Assembly (NCBI RefSeq): GCF_013112245.1
Contig: NZ_WVRN01000001.1
Location: 1,058,501-1,122,500 of the forward strand
Reading direction: 5' to 3'
From: Ruegeria sp. HKCCD4315
GTDB taxonomy: Bacteria; Pseudomonadota; Alphaproteobacteria; Rhodobacterales; Rhodobacteraceae
DNA: 64,000 nucleotides
Shown here in pieces: positions 53,444 to 62,869 of this stretch (its first letter is position 1; each line of letters begins with the position of its first letter). A program made the position numbers and the translations under genes. Under the pieces are notes generated by a model that did not search any database, was not told the DNA's origin, and saw only the letters and a program-made list of their open reading frames with translations.

Positions 53444-53761
53444 ATGAAACTTTATGGGCTAAAGACCTGTGACACCTGTCGTAAGGCGCTGAAATCTTTG
53501 CCAGATGCGGTCTTTTTCGACGTCAGAAGTGACGGCGTACCGGAGCCGGTGCTGTCGCAAGCTTTTGCTGAGTTCGGCAATGCTCTGCTCAACACAAGAT
53601 CAACCACCTGGCGCGGTTTGGATGAGAGCCAGCGCGCTAAAGCACCGCTGGAGCTTTTGAAAGAACACCCAACCCTGATGAAGCGCCCGTTGATCGAAGC
53701 TGACGGTAAGTTGCTGTTGGGGTGGACCGCTGAAACGCGGGGTCAGCTTGGCATTTCCTAA
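53444..53761 (+). CDS. ArsC/Spx-family (YffB-like) protein
   Basis: A thioredoxin-fold protein of 105 residues with CDTCRKALKSL as active-site cysteine motif (CxxC) and LLKEHPTLMKRPLIEADGKL, the ArsC-family KRP segment. An arsenate reductase role is possible, but the YffB-like subgroup has no proven activity. The start MKLYGLKTC has AGGAG about 10 bases upstream. Confidence 0.82.
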   Translation: MKLYGLKTCDTCRKALKSLPDAVFFDVRSDGVPEPVLSQAFAEFGNALLNTRSTTWRGLDESQRAKAPLELLKEHPTLMKRPLIEADGKLLLGWTAETRGQLGIS

Positions 53762-53802
53762 ACGGGTGCTTATCTGCCAATGGTCAAGAATGAGGATTAT
53801 CT

Positions 53803-54171
53803 ATGCGCAATGCCGCAATGATTTTGGGCGTTATTGCCGGACTGATCGGCATGATCGTCGGGTTCTTCGGGTATGCCAGGGTGGTTGTGGTTGACCATGT
53901 TGGCGAGATAGATGGCGTTCTGAGCCAAGTCGACAACCCCGGCCTGATCCAGGCCCTTTCGATCGTCGCGCCTTTGTTGGCGATTGCCGGTGGCGCTATG
54001 GCGCCTGCGCGGGCTCTGATCGGTGGGGTTTTGTTGCTGATCTCAGCAGGGGCAATGTATTACGCGTTTGGGTTTGGTGTCTTTACCATGTTCCCGATTG
54101 CCTTCGCCGGTGTGGCGGGCGTGCTTGGGCTGGCGGCAGGAAAACCGGATCAGCCCAAGGCGCATTTCTAG
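53803..54171 (+). CDS. small membrane protein (122 aa)
   Basis: Three to four hydrophobic segments: AMILGVIAGLIGMIVGFFGY, LSIVAPLLAIAGGAMA and the C-terminal FPIAFAGVAGVLGLAAG. No family recognised. Convergent with the DoxX gene, ending 1 base before it. Confidence 0.6.
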   Translation: MRNAAMILGVIAGLIGMIVGFFGYARVVVVDHVGEIDGVLSQVDNPGLIQALSIVAPLLAIAGGAMAPARALIGGVLLLISAGAMYYAFGFGVFTMFPIAFAGVAGVLGLAAGKPDQPKAHF

Positions 54172-54172
54172 A

Positions 54173-54700
54173 TCACTTTAGGTGCAGGATCCGGTCAACC
54201 GAGAGCGGGCCTGAACCATGAATGACAATCACCGCCAGCAGGAATGTCCAGATTGTTCGGTCGTCCAGCAAGGTTGGGGCGTTGGTGAAATAGCTGCCCA
54301 GTTCAGCACCGTGACCAGTCACGTCCACAATGGTCTGGACCCAGACAAACCCAATCATACCCAAGGCGGCAAATCGCGACAGCAGACCGATGACGATCAA
54401 GGCTGGCAGCAGAAATTCGGCCCATGTGCCTGCGACGGCCACAGCCCAATGGAAGATGCCCAGTTGCGAGCTGTCATAGCTGACGGCTTCCATCGCCTTG
54501 GGGAAAATTTGCACGTAGGCCCCATCTGACGGGCGCAGAAACCCAAAGATCCCGCTGCCCAGCTTGGTTGTTGCCGAGTTCCAGTAGTACACAAGCAACG
54601 TCGCGGCAAAAACCAGCCGGGCCAAGCTTGGTGTGAGCCAGCCGGAGGTCACGCCCAACCGTCCCAGGGTGTTGTTGTGCAATGAGATCAGCGCAGTCAT
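54173..54700 (-). CDS. DoxX family membrane protein of the bufferin operon
   Basis: A 175-residue inner-membrane protein with four hydrophobic helices (LARLVFAATLLVYYWNSATT, WAVAVAGTWAEFLLPALIVI). DoxX proteins often accompany bufferin biosynthesis genes, where one is called BufD. The start overlaps the bufC stop by 4 bases (ATGA). Its role may be redox or membrane support; this is inferred from context. Confidence 0.8.
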   Translation of the reverse strand: MTALISLHNNTLGRLGVTSGWLTPSLARLVFAATLLVYYWNSATTKLGSGIFGFLRPSDGAYVQIFPKAMEAVSYDSSQLGIFHWAVAVAGTWAEFLLPALIVIGLLSRFAALGMIGFVWVQTIVDVTGHGAELGSYFTNAPTLLDDRTIWTFLLAVIVIHGSGPLSVDRILHLK

Positions 54701-55458
54701 GTCTTCGGCCTTTCGATAGTCACAGAGGTTATTGCACTGCCTTGTAAAAGCAGTGCCAGAGTGGTTCCGAGGTCAAATTCGGGGGTTTCAGCGGCGGTTT
54801 TCTCAAACGCCGATCCGATCGTGTCCCCATTTTGCATATGCGTGATCCAGTTCGCCCCGCCCACTGGCAGCAAGTGAGGCTCAGGGTCGTATTCGGCGCG
54901 CGTGATCAACACATCCTCAGCTTGCGGTTGAGGTTTCGGGGCGTCAGCCACAGAGTTAAAACGCCAGATCGCATGAATGGGCCATTTCGACCGGATCACT
55001 TGCATGGACGGGGCAAACTGCAACCGGGCTTGCATGACCTGTTCGGGGTCTACGGCCAATGCCTCGGCCGGTGCAGGTTGGCTGTCGGCTGCGTGATAAG
55101 ACCGGCGCAGCGCCAGTTCCAACCGGGCTATGTCGGGCAGGTAGCCAAGATGCGAAAGTTGCTGCATCCCCGCCAGAAAATCGGGAAACGCCTCACCGTA
55201 GAACATCATAAGCGGTGAGGATGGCGGATGCTGGCGCAAGAAAATCCCGGCCAGCCCGTCCATATTCTGAGTACCCAACAGTTTAGCGATCACAGGGAAC
55301 GCCTGATGCATCGCTTCGGTCAGAGAAACGGCAACGTTGTTGCGATAGACACTGAACCTGCGACCAGCCGGTTGCGCGTCGGCGTCCAGCAAACCGGATG
55401 GAACCGGCGCGGAAGCATCCATCATGGCGGCGCGAAACTCGGACTGAGATACGCTCAT
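54697..55458 (-). CDS. bufC: BufC-like RiPP maturation partner (DUF2063)
   Basis: A 253-residue MbnC/BufC-type protein that pairs with the DUF692 enzyme and presents the precursor peptide. Typical segments are RRFSVYRNNVAVSLTEAMHQ, FPVIAKLLGTQNMDGLAGIF, SSPLMMFYGEAFPDFL and LGYLPDIARLELALRRSYHA. ATGA overlaps join it to bufB and to the DoxX gene. Confidence 0.87.
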   Translation of the reverse strand: MSVSQSEFRAAMMDASAPVPSGLLDADAQPAGRRFSVYRNNVAVSLTEAMHQAFPVIAKLLGTQNMDGLAGIFLRQHPPSSPLMMFYGEAFPDFLAGMQQLSHLGYLPDIARLELALRRSYHAADSQPAPAEALAVDPEQVMQARLQFAPSMQVIRSKWPIHAIWRFNSVADAPKPQPQAEDVLITRAEYDPEPHLLPVGGANWITHMQNGDTIGSAFEKTAAETPEFDLGTTLALLLQGSAITSVTIERPKT

Positions 55459-56312
55459 GCCGGTACCCGGTCCAGTGCGGTCTGAGCGCGAACTGCTTCT
55501 TCGCGTAACACCGGCCAGTCGGGTACATCGGTGTCCCACTCGACCAGCAGCGGCTTGGGGCCCGACCGTTCCAGAACATAGTCGAGCAGGGCCCAGACCG
55601 GATCGACCACTTCGCGCCCATGGCTGTCGATCAGCAACGGATGGCCGTGATCATCTTCGTCCTCATCATGGCCTCCAAGATGGATTTCACCCACCTTTTC
55701 AAGTGGATAGGCGTCGATATAGCCTTGGGGCGAGAAGTCGAGGTTGGTGGCCGAAACAAAGACGTTGTTCACGTCCAGCAGCAAGCCACAGCCAGTGCGT
55801 TTGGCAATCTCTTGCAGGAAATCGGGTTCCGACCAGGTGCTTTCCTCAAAGGCCAAATAGCTGGATGGGTTTTCAAGCAGCATCTGCTGTCCAACGGTGT
55901 CCTGCACCTGATCTATGTGCTCGCAGACTCGCGTCAGCGTCTTGTCCGTGTAAGGAAGCGGCAGCAGGTCGTTGTAAAAATTGCTGTCATGAGTAGACCA
56001 GGCCAGATGTTCGGAAAAGCTCGCGGGTTTCAACCAGCCGATCAAGTGTTTCAGCCGGGCAAGGTGGTCTGGGTCCAAGGGGCCTTCGCCACCTATGGAC
56101 AGTCCAACGCCATGGACTGAAATCGGAAAATGTTCGGACAGGTGGCGCAGCTGTGCCAAGGGGCGCCCACCATCGCCCATATAGTTCTCGGCGTGAATTT
56201 CCAGCCATGCAACAGGCTGCGCGTGTTCAAGTATCTGAGCGAAGTGTTGCGGCTTGTACCCCACACCCGGCGCTGTGGGCAGGCGATTCGAGCGGAGCGC
56301 ATCATCCAACAT
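55455..56312 (-). CDS. bufB: BufB-like multinuclear iron oxidase (DUF692)
   Basis: A 285-residue TIM-barrel enzyme related to MbnB that oxidises cysteines of a precursor peptide using iron. Metal ligands are visible in WLEIHAENYMGDG, ISVHGVGLSIGGEGPLD, SFSEHLAWSTHD, LLENPSSYLAFEES, LLLDVNNVFVSATN and EIHLGGHDEDEDDHGHPLLI. It lies between bufA and bufC. Confidence 0.9.
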   Translation of the reverse strand: MLDDALRSNRLPTAPGVGYKPQHFAQILEHAQPVAWLEIHAENYMGDGGRPLAQLRHLSEHFPISVHGVGLSIGGEGPLDPDHLARLKHLIGWLKPASFSEHLAWSTHDSNFYNDLLPLPYTDKTLTRVCEHIDQVQDTVGQQMLLENPSSYLAFEESTWSEPDFLQEIAKRTGCGLLLDVNNVFVSATNLDFSPQGYIDAYPLEKVGEIHLGGHDEDEDDHGHPLLIDSHGREVVDPVWALLDYVLERSGPKPLLVEWDTDVPDWPVLREEAVRAQTALDRVPA

Positions 56313-56339
56313 GGGTCAGTTCCTTGATCACGAAAGGGA

Positions 56340-56365
56340 AGGGGCGGGCGATCTGGCCCGCCCCT
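56340..56365 (-). terminator. hairpin between bufA and bufB
   Basis: A 10-bp GC stem (AGGGGCGGGC / GCCCGCCCCT) in the 73-base gap after the precursor gene. A partial terminator or mRNA stabiliser here would raise precursor over enzyme levels, as is common in RiPP operons. Confidence 0.65.
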
Positions 56366-56385
56366 CTGAATTCGTTTGGTCGACC

Positions 56386-56688
56386 TTATGCCGGCAGGTC
56401 GCGATCCAGTGCTTCCAGCGAACCTTTCCGCGGGGTGCCGTCTGCTTCGGCTGGCAGTTCGATGTCCGCACATGTTCCGGCGTCAACCAGGGTCCATGCG
56501 TTGCCCTGATAGTCAACGGTCGAGGTGCCCGCGCATGTGGTGCCGGGGCCTGCGGCGCAGTCGTTCTGACCGGCCAGCGATACGCCATAGCATTTTTCTT
56601 TGGCTTGCGCGGTTGCTGTGGTTGCAGCGCCCGATACGGCGGCTGCGACTGCGGTTGCGATAACCAGGGACTTAGCTGTGTTCGACAT
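56386..56688 (-). CDS. bufA: bufferin-type RiPP precursor (DUF2282)
   Basis: A 100-residue precursor with an N-terminal signal sequence ([20 protein letters not shown], cleavage near AQA-KE). The four-cysteine core has Cys33, Cys44, Cys52 and Cys73 within [34 protein letters not shown] and DAGTC. Bufferins of this type carry oxidised, thiooxazole-like cysteines and bind copper; this is known of the family, not shown here. AGAGGATT precedes the start. Confidence 0.88.
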   Translation of the reverse strand: MSNTAKSLVIATAVAAAVSGAATTATAQAKEKCYGVSLAGQNDCAAGPGTTCAGTSTVDYQGNAWTLVDAGTCADIELPAEADGTPRKGSLEALDRDLPA

Positions 56689-56859
56689 CTCGGTAATCCT
56701 CTTGATGACAGGGTATGTCTGCTTGTGACACTGACAAAACTAGTGGCTTGTCGGCCAGAGTTGAATTCACGAGCCCGTGTCTCACAAGCGCGTCAGGGGG
56801 CGGCACGCCCTCTTGAAGCCTAATACATTGTTTTTGATGAATAAAGAGTGAAATGTTAC

Positions 56860-56887
56860 AATCCGGCCCCGTTTCAAGGGCCGGATT
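56860..56887. terminator. hairpin between thrS and bufA
   Basis: A 10-bp stem AATCCGGCCC / GGGCCGGATT just after the thrS stop. The T-run is poor in both directions. Confidence 0.5.
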
Positions 56888-56909
56888 TACAGCGATATGC
56901 CGCTGATTG

Positions 56910-58868
56910 TTACAGCAGATCTGGTGGTGTTGCGGCGTGCGAAAGCTCATTTGTTACAACATCAAGCGGTTGAACCTGCGTCTGTTTTTCACCCAGACGC
57001 CGGACGCTGACGGTGCGTTCATCAACTTCGCGGTGACCAACAGCCAGAATCACCGGCACTTTGCCAACCGAGTGCTCGCGGACCTTGTAGTTGATCTTTT
57101 CGTTGCGAATATCTGCTTCGGCCCGCACACCGACGGCGCGCAGGGTTTCAACAACTTCGGCAACATAGGCGTCGGCCTCGGACGTGATCGAGGCGACAAC
57201 GACCTGCCGCGGGGCCAGCCAGAAGGGCAGCTTGCCTGCGTGTTCCTCGATCAGAATGCCGATGAAACGTTCGAACGAACCCAAAGTTGCCCGGTGCAAC
57301 ATCACAGGGCGGTGTTTGCCGCCGTCGGCGCCGATATAAGTCGCATCCAGACGTTCAGGCAGAACAAAGTCCACCTGATGCGTTCCGCATTGCCAGTCAC
57401 GGCCGATTGCATCGGTCAGAACAAATTCAAGCTTCGGGCCGTAGAACGCGCCTTCACCGGGGTTGAGTTCCGGTTCGATCCCCGCCGCACGGGTCGCGCT
57501 GAGCAGGGCGGCTTCGGCCTTGTCCCAAACCTCATCCGATCCAGAGCGCTTTTCGGGCCTATCCGAAAATTTGACCGAGAAGTTTTCGAACCCGAGGTCT
57601 TTGTAGATTTCGGACAGGAAGCGAATGAATTCGGCAGTTTCGGATTCAATCTGATCCTCGGTGCAGAAGATGTGCCCATCATCCTGCGTAAAGCCGCGCA
57701 CGCGCATGATACCGTGTAGGGCACCTGACGGCTCATAACGGTTGCACGATCCGAATTCCGCCATCCGCAATGGCAGGTCACGATAGGACTTCAAACCCTG
57801 ATTGAAAATCTGCACGTGGCACGGACAGTTCATCGGTTTCAGAGCGTTGATCGCCTTTTCACGCGCATGTTCCTCGTCCACTTCGACGATAAACATGTTT
57901 TCCTGATATTTGTCCCAGTGACCCGAGGCTTCCCACAGTTTGCGGTCAACGACCTGAGGGGTGTTGACTTCGACATAGCCGCCTTTGCGTTGCTGGCGGC
58001 GCATGTAGTCCTGCAATTGCGTGTAGACGGTCCAACCGTTGGGATGCCAGAAGATCTGGCCGGGGGCCTCTTCCTGCATGTGGAACAGGTCCATTTCACG
58101 ACCAAGTTTGCGGTGGTCGCGTTTGGCTGCCTCTTCCAACATGTGCAGGTGGGCTTTCAGCTTTTCCTTACCCGTGAAGGCCACGCCATAGATGCGTTGC
58201 AGCATGGCGCGGTCACTGTCGCCACGCCAATAGGCGCCAGCGATTGACATCAGCTTGAACGCGTCGCCCGGCACCTGGCCGGTGTGTTGCAGGTGCGGGC
58301 CACGGCATAGGTCCTGCCAATGGCCGTGCCAATACATGCGCAGCGGTTCGTCGCCCGGGATGGACTCGATCAATTCGACCTTATAGGGCTCATTATTGGC
58401 CTTATAAAATTCGATCGCGCGGTCACGGTCCCAAACCTCGGTGGTCACGGGATCGCGCTTGTTGATGATCTCTTTCATCTTTTTCTCGATCAGGCCGAGA
58501 TCTTCGGGCGTGAACGGTTCCGCCCGGTCAAAGTCATAGTACCAGCCGTTTTCGATCACGGGGCCGATGGTGACCTTGGTGGCAGGCCAGATTTCCTGAA
58601 CGGCACGCGCCATGATGTGCGCCAGATCGTGGCGGATCAGCTCATTGGCTTGTTCTTCATCCTTCATGGTGTGGATGGCGATCTGGGCGTCAGCGTCTAT
58701 GGGCCATTGCAGGTCCCAATGCTGGCCGTTTACCGTGGCCGAGATGGCCTTTTTGGCCAATGAAGTTGAAATATCGGCAGCCACCTGCGCAGGCGTAACG
58801 CCTGCGTCATAGTTGCGTGCATTGCCATCGGGAAAGGTGAGAGAGACGGATTTTGAATCCAGGGCCAT
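56910..58868 (-). CDS. thrS: threonyl-tRNA synthetase
   Basis: Charges tRNA-Thr. The 652-residue class II synthetase has an N-terminal TGS domain, the editing domain motif [15 protein letters not shown] with its zinc-site histidines, catalytic core [20 protein letters not shown] and [20 protein letters not shown] (motif 2), and an anticodon-binding C-terminus. The start [10 protein letters not shown] has GAGGAGA upstream; a longer start at 58898 is less likely. Confidence 0.97.
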   Translation of the reverse strand: MALDSKSVSLTFPDGNARNYDAGVTPAQVAADISTSLAKKAISATVNGQHWDLQWPIDADAQIAIHTMKDEEQANELIRHDLAHIMARAVQEIWPATKVTIGPVIENGWYYDFDRAEPFTPEDLGLIEKKMKEIINKRDPVTTEVWDRDRAIEFYKANNEPYKVELIESIPGDEPLRMYWHGHWQDLCRGPHLQHTGQVPGDAFKLMSIAGAYWRGDSDRAMLQRIYGVAFTGKEKLKAHLHMLEEAAKRDHRKLGREMDLFHMQEEAPGQIFWHPNGWTVYTQLQDYMRRQQRKGGYVEVNTPQVVDRKLWEASGHWDKYQENMFIVEVDEEHAREKAINALKPMNCPCHVQIFNQGLKSYRDLPLRMAEFGSCNRYEPSGALHGIMRVRGFTQDDGHIFCTEDQIESETAEFIRFLSEIYKDLGFENFSVKFSDRPEKRSGSDEVWDKAEAALLSATRAAGIEPELNPGEGAFYGPKLEFVLTDAIGRDWQCGTHQVDFVLPERLDATYIGADGGKHRPVMLHRATLGSFERFIGILIEEHAGKLPFWLAPRQVVVASITSEADAYVAEVVETLRAVGVRAEADIRNEKINYKVREHSVGKVPVILAVGHREVDERTVSVRRLGEKQTQVQPLDVVTNELSHAATPPDLL

Positions 58869-59083
58869 ATCGGCTCTCCTCGTCGGTTTGGCGCCCACTG
58901 AACGCCCGGTTGCGGGTTATTTGCGTTCGGCTCGTTTGGCAGGTGGTTGATCCTGTGTCAAGGGCAGGAGCGAGGGGCCAGCCCCTCGCGCACCCCGAGG
59001 TATTTTGAGCCAGATGAAGAGGGATCCGGGAATTGCACTTGGGTACGTGGCGTGCATGATGCTGCGAAAGGAAAGAGGATTTC

Positions 59084-59833
59084 ATGGCAGCAACAAATTT
59101 TCTGGAGACGGCGCAAGGCCGCCGGTTGGCCTATCACAAAAGTGAGGGTGCGGGCCCGACCATCGTTTTCCTGGGCGGGCTGATGTCGGATATGGAAGGC
59201 ACCAAGGCGGTTTATCTGGAGGCCTGGGCACAGGCGCGAGGGCAGGCATTCTTGCGGTTTGACTATTCGGGGCACGGAGAAAGCTCGGAAGCATTTACCG
59301 ATGGGTGCATCGGCGATTGGCACGAAGATACTGTAGCGGCCGTGACGGCGTTGACTGATGGGCCGTTGATTGTTGTGGGATCCTCCATGGGTGGGTGGCA
59401 GGCGTTGTTGTTGGCTAAAGCGATGCCGGACCGGATTGCGGGCATGGTCACAATTGCTGCTGCGCCGGACTTCACAGAAGACGGCTACTGGGCGGCATTC
59501 AGCGATGAACAAAAGGCGGAGCTGGACAAAGTTGGTCAGGTGGAACTGCCTTCTGACTATATGGAACCCTACATCATCACCAAACGAATGATCGAAGACG
59601 GGCGGCAGCGGTTGGTTCTTCGAGATCCGCTTCATCTGCCTTTCCCGGTGCGTTTCCTTCAGGGAACGGCGGATACGGCGGTGTCGACGGAAACCGCAGT
59701 GCGGCTATTGGATCACGCGACCGGGCCGAATATGCGCCTTTTGCTAGTCAAGGATGCGGACCATCGCTTTTCGGACGGTCCCTGTCTGGGGCTGATTGAA
59801 GGCGCGGTGCTGGATGTGGTGGGAGGCGTCTGA
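59084..59833 (+). CDS. alpha/beta hydrolase (ABHD10-like)
   Basis: A 249-residue serine hydrolase. Nucleophile elbow VVGSSMGGWQALLLA, oxyanion region IVFLGGLMSDMEG, and late LLVKDADHRFSDG with the Asp/His pair. The pattern reminds me of ABHD10-type thioesterases. It is coupled by TGATG to the next hydrolase gene. AGAGGATT lies upstream. Confidence 0.85.
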   Translation: MAATNFLETAQGRRLAYHKSEGAGPTIVFLGGLMSDMEGTKAVYLEAWAQARGQAFLRFDYSGHGESSEAFTDGCIGDWHEDTVAAVTALTDGPLIVVGSSMGGWQALLLAKAMPDRIAGMVTIAAAPDFTEDGYWAAFSDEQKAELDKVGQVELPSDYMEPYIITKRMIEDGRQRLVLRDPLHLPFPVRFLQGTADTAVSTETAVRLLDHATGPNMRLLLVKDADHRFSDGPCLGLIEGAVLDVVGGV

Positions 59834-60825
59834 TGCGGCGTTTGGGCTGGTTGCTTGGGCGGTTTCTGCTGGCGCTGATTGTCGTCGGCGGCCTACTCTA
59901 TTGGTTTGGGCCGCGCGAGGAAGTGAATTTGCGCCCGACATTCGACTCGCGCAAGTTTGGTGAAGGTGTTCAGGTCTATTTCGAAAGCACTGAATCAGCC
60001 TTTGGCGATATTGTTCCGGGCGTTGAGAAGCGTGTAGTCTGGCAGGAGGGTTTCAAGGAGCAGCGCACACCTTACTCCGTGCTCTATATCCATGGATTTT
60101 CTGCAAGTTCCGAAGAAATCCGTCCGGTGCCTGATCTGGTCGCCGATGCGCTTGGGGCAAACCTTGTCTACACGCGCCTGCAGGGTCATGGCCGAGATGG
60201 ATCTGCCATGGCGGAAGGCACGGCCTCAGGTTGGATGCAGGACACTGCCGAAGGGTTGGCTGCGGCACGGGCGGTTGGCGACAAGGTGATCGTTATCTCA
60301 ACCTCTACCGGTGGTACTTTGACAGCGGCTGCAGCGCTTGACGCGGATCTTAGCAAAGATGTTGCCGCAATGGTCTTTGTGTCGCCGAATTTCGGCGTGA
60401 ATACAACCGCGGCATGGGTGCCGACGCTGCCATGGGCCCGGGATTGGTTGCCGATCCTTATGGGGCCAGAGCGTGATGTGTCCGGGCCGGATCCAGAGAA
60501 GAACACGTATTGGTCCGCCGTCTATCCTTGGGAAGCCGTCGTTCCGATGTCCGTTCTGGTTGATGTCGTTTATGCGTTGGATTTTTCCGAAGCTCTGGTG
60601 CCAGCCTTGTTTTGGTTTTCGGACGATGATCAGGTTGTGCGTCCCGACAAGACACATAAAGTCGCCGAGGCCTGGGGCGCATCAGCAACGGTCGAGTTGG
60701 TCACAATGGGGCCAGGAGACGATCCCGCATCACATGTCATTGCCGGGCGGCTGATGTCGCCGGGGCAGACCGATGCCGCCGTTGAGGGTATCCTGACTTG
60801 GTTGAAAGAACTGGGGATAGAGTAA
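59833..60825 (+). CDS. membrane-anchored alpha/beta hydrolase
   Basis: A 330-residue hydrolase with an N-terminal membrane anchor (LLGRFLLALIVVGGLLYWFG). The nucleophile elbow is VISTSTGGTLTAAAAL, the oxyanion motif LYIHGFSASSEEIRPV, with SDDDQVVRP and PASHVIAG as likely Asp and His. It may act on the periplasmic side on lipids or acyl esters; the substrate is unknown. Confidence 0.82.
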   Translation: MRRLGWLLGRFLLALIVVGGLLYWFGPREEVNLRPTFDSRKFGEGVQVYFESTESAFGDIVPGVEKRVVWQEGFKEQRTPYSVLYIHGFSASSEEIRPVPDLVADALGANLVYTRLQGHGRDGSAMAEGTASGWMQDTAEGLAAARAVGDKVIVISTSTGGTLTAAAALDADLSKDVAAMVFVSPNFGVNTTAAWVPTLPWARDWLPILMGPERDVSGPDPEKNTYWSAVYPWEAVVPMSVLVDVVYALDFSEALVPALFWFSDDDQVVRPDKTHKVAEAWGASATVELVTMGPGDDPASHVIAGRLMSPGQTDAAVEGILTWLKELGIE

Positions 60826-60851
60826 AGCCCAACCGGAATTGAGGAGGCAAA

Positions 60852-61484
60852 ATGCGAAAGCCGGGCAGCATGTGGAGTCTAGAGACCTTGGGTCGCGTTC
60901 GCTTGTCCCGGCATTTCTTCATGCGCGATTTTCTGTATTCGGAGATCGGCAATTTCCACCAAAAACAGAATATTCCCGACAATCCGGACCTGGCGATCGA
61001 GACGGGGCGTGCGTTTTGCGAAACACTGCTGGACCCGTTGGAGGAAACCTTTGGCCGTGTCGCCGTGCGATCAGGGTACAGGTCGCCGTCTTTGAACCGG
61101 TTCGGCAATGAAAACCGGCTGAACTGCGCCCGCAATGACAACCCGCTGGAATGCCATATCTGGGATCGAGGCGAAGGCGATGCGCGGATTGCAGGAGCTT
61201 CTATCGTGATCCCTTGGTTTGCGGATCAATACGCACAAGGGCGGGACTGGCGCGATCTGGCGTGGTGGATACATGATCACTTGACCTATTCCGAGATTTG
61301 GTTTTTTCCCAAGCTTTGTGCATTCAATTTGGTGTGGCGGCCCAAACCGCTACGCAGGATTGACAGCTATATCGACCCGCGGGGCTGCCTTTTGAAGCCG
61401 GGGGCCGAACCCGATGAAGACAGGGCCAAACGTCAACGCCGGTACGCGGATTTCCCTGCGTTTCGCGCAATCGCCTATCCATAA
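60852..61484 (+). CDS. M15-like (D-Ala-D-Ala carboxypeptidase-like) protein
   Basis: A 210-residue protein. FGRVAVRSGYRSPSLNRFG strongly resembles the M15/peptidase-like SGYRSxxxN motif, and later histidines (ECHIWDRGEGDARIAGASIV, WWIHDHLTYSEIWFFP) could be zinc ligands. The usual SxHxxGxAxD site is replaced by CHIWDRGEGDARI, so activity is uncertain. There is no signal peptide. It follows the anchored hydrolase by 27 bases with GAGGAGG upstream. Confidence 0.6.
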   Translation: MRKPGSMWSLETLGRVRLSRHFFMRDFLYSEIGNFHQKQNIPDNPDLAIETGRAFCETLLDPLEETFGRVAVRSGYRSPSLNRFGNENRLNCARNDNPLECHIWDRGEGDARIAGASIVIPWFADQYAQGRDWRDLAWWIHDHLTYSEIWFFPKLCAFNLVWRPKPLRRIDSYIDPRGCLLKPGAEPDEDRAKRQRRYADFPAFRAIAYP

Positions 61485-61568
61485 GGTTTCCCTTGCCCGA
61501 TTGTGGCAAACCTTTCATCCTGACAGAAAAGGGAAGGGCTCGGAAAACCGAGTAAATGGAGGCCCCGC

Positions 61569-62285
61569 GTGATCGAGCCGCTGGTGTTCTTGCCTGGGTT
61601 GATGTGTGATGCCCGACTGTTTCGCCCTCAGATCGAGCTGTTGTCGCGTGCGCGGTCTGTGACTGTCGCACCTGTGTCTGGCGGCGAGCGCATTGAAGAA
61701 ATCGCATCGGGGTTACTCGACCAACTGCCGCTTCGTTTTGCGCTTGCCGGGCACAGTATGGGTGGCGTGGTGGCCTTGGAACTTGTGCGCAGGGCGCCGG
61801 AACGGATTTCTCGGCTGTGTCTGATGGCCACCGATGCGCAGGCTGATACGCCGCAAATGGCGGCCAGTCGGGAAGATTTGATCATTGGTGCGCAAGGCGG
61901 TCGTCTGGAAGAGATGATGCGCAAACTTGTAGGATCCGACGCCTTGGCGCCGGGGCCTCGGCGCATCCCCATCCTGAACGATCTTTTGGCGATGGCAGAG
62001 GGGCTGGGGGCCGAAGTGTTCGTGCGCCAGATGCGAGCCTTGCAACGACGACCTGATCAGCAAGCAGCATTACGGAAAATCAAGGTGCCGACACTGGTGC
62101 TATGCGGCGCACATGACACTCTTGCACCCGTCAGACGACATTCGTTTATGGCTGATTTGATACCGGAGGCCGAAATGCTTGTTCTTCAAAACGCAGGTCA
62201 TCTTTTGACCCTTGAAGCGCCTGACCACGTGAACGAAGCCCTGCAAACCTGGCTGAATGCTCAGCTTCGGTTCGACTATGGATAG
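61569..62285 (+). CDS. alpha/beta hydrolase
   Basis: A 238-residue hydrolase from a GTG start with GGAGG upstream. LVFLPGLMCDARLF, nucleophile AGHSMGGVVALELVRRAP, LVLCGAHDTLAP and QNAGHLLTLEAPD give a complete Ser/Asp/His triad. Close to BioH/pimeloyl-type or ester hydrolases; substrate open. It converges with the next gene and overlaps it by 10 bases. Confidence 0.85.
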   Translation: MIEPLVFLPGLMCDARLFRPQIELLSRARSVTVAPVSGGERIEEIASGLLDQLPLRFALAGHSMGGVVALELVRRAPERISRLCLMATDAQADTPQMAASREDLIIGAQGGRLEEMMRKLVGSDALAPGPRRIPILNDLLAMAEGLGAEVFVRQMRALQRRPDQQAALRKIKVPTLVLCGAHDTLAPVRRHSFMADLIPEAEMLVLQNAGHLLTLEAPDHVNEALQTWLNAQLRFDYG

Positions 62286-62863
62286 AGCGCTGCGCGTTCG
62301 TTTTTCGTTATCAGCAAGGGCGTCGCAACGGGTTCGCCGGATTTCGGGTCGAAGAAAGGTGTGTTCTTCCAGCGCCCGGAAAGGCGCGAAGCTGCAACGC
62401 GACGTATCAGACCGAAGGCCGCAAACCTGATTTTCTCGTGTTTCTGTTTTCCATCGGGTTGGGGCACAAATCCGCGGGTTGTGACGGGACCCAGGATCGA
62501 AATGTCATCGGTGATCCTGCGAACCAGAAATCCACCAAAAGGAAAACTTGCGCGTGGTGGCGTTGTTGCCAGCGGGGCATTGCAGCAACTGGCGTACCAT
62601 CGCAGCATCCCGTTGGGGCCAAGCTTCATTGCGGCCAAAAATTGACTGCCGGTAGAGATTTCGATCTCTTCCGGTGCCATCTGCAGTATGTCGACAGGTC
62701 CGGGGGCTGGGTCCGGTTGTTTGAAATACAGCTGTGCGGCGCGGCAATCGTGGCAAAAACAGGAGACATGAGTCCCTTGCCGAACGCCCCTTGCGGAAAT
62801 GTGCCCTTGCAACTTTCCGCACTGGCAGGAATAGGCGAGGCCGCTATGCGCAGGCTCGCTCAT
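62276..62863 (-). CDS. zinc-site GFA-like protein (DUF6151-like)
   Basis: A 195-residue protein with CQCGKLQG, SCFCHDCRAAQLY and WYASCCNAPL, cysteine pairs like those in glutathione-dependent formaldehyde-activating (GFA/CENP-V) folds. The DUF label is from memory. The function is unknown. It lies downstream of phaZ by 6 bases and is probably cotranscribed. Confidence 0.7.
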   Translation of the reverse strand: MSEPAHSGLAYSCQCGKLQGHISARGVRQGTHVSCFCHDCRAAQLYFKQPDPAPGPVDILQMAPEEIEISTGSQFLAAMKLGPNGMLRWYASCCNAPLATTPPRASFPFGGFLVRRITDDISILGPVTTRGFVPQPDGKQKHEKIRFAAFGLIRRVAASRLSGRWKNTPFFDPKSGEPVATPLLITKNERAALYP

Positions 62864-62869
62864 TCCGTT

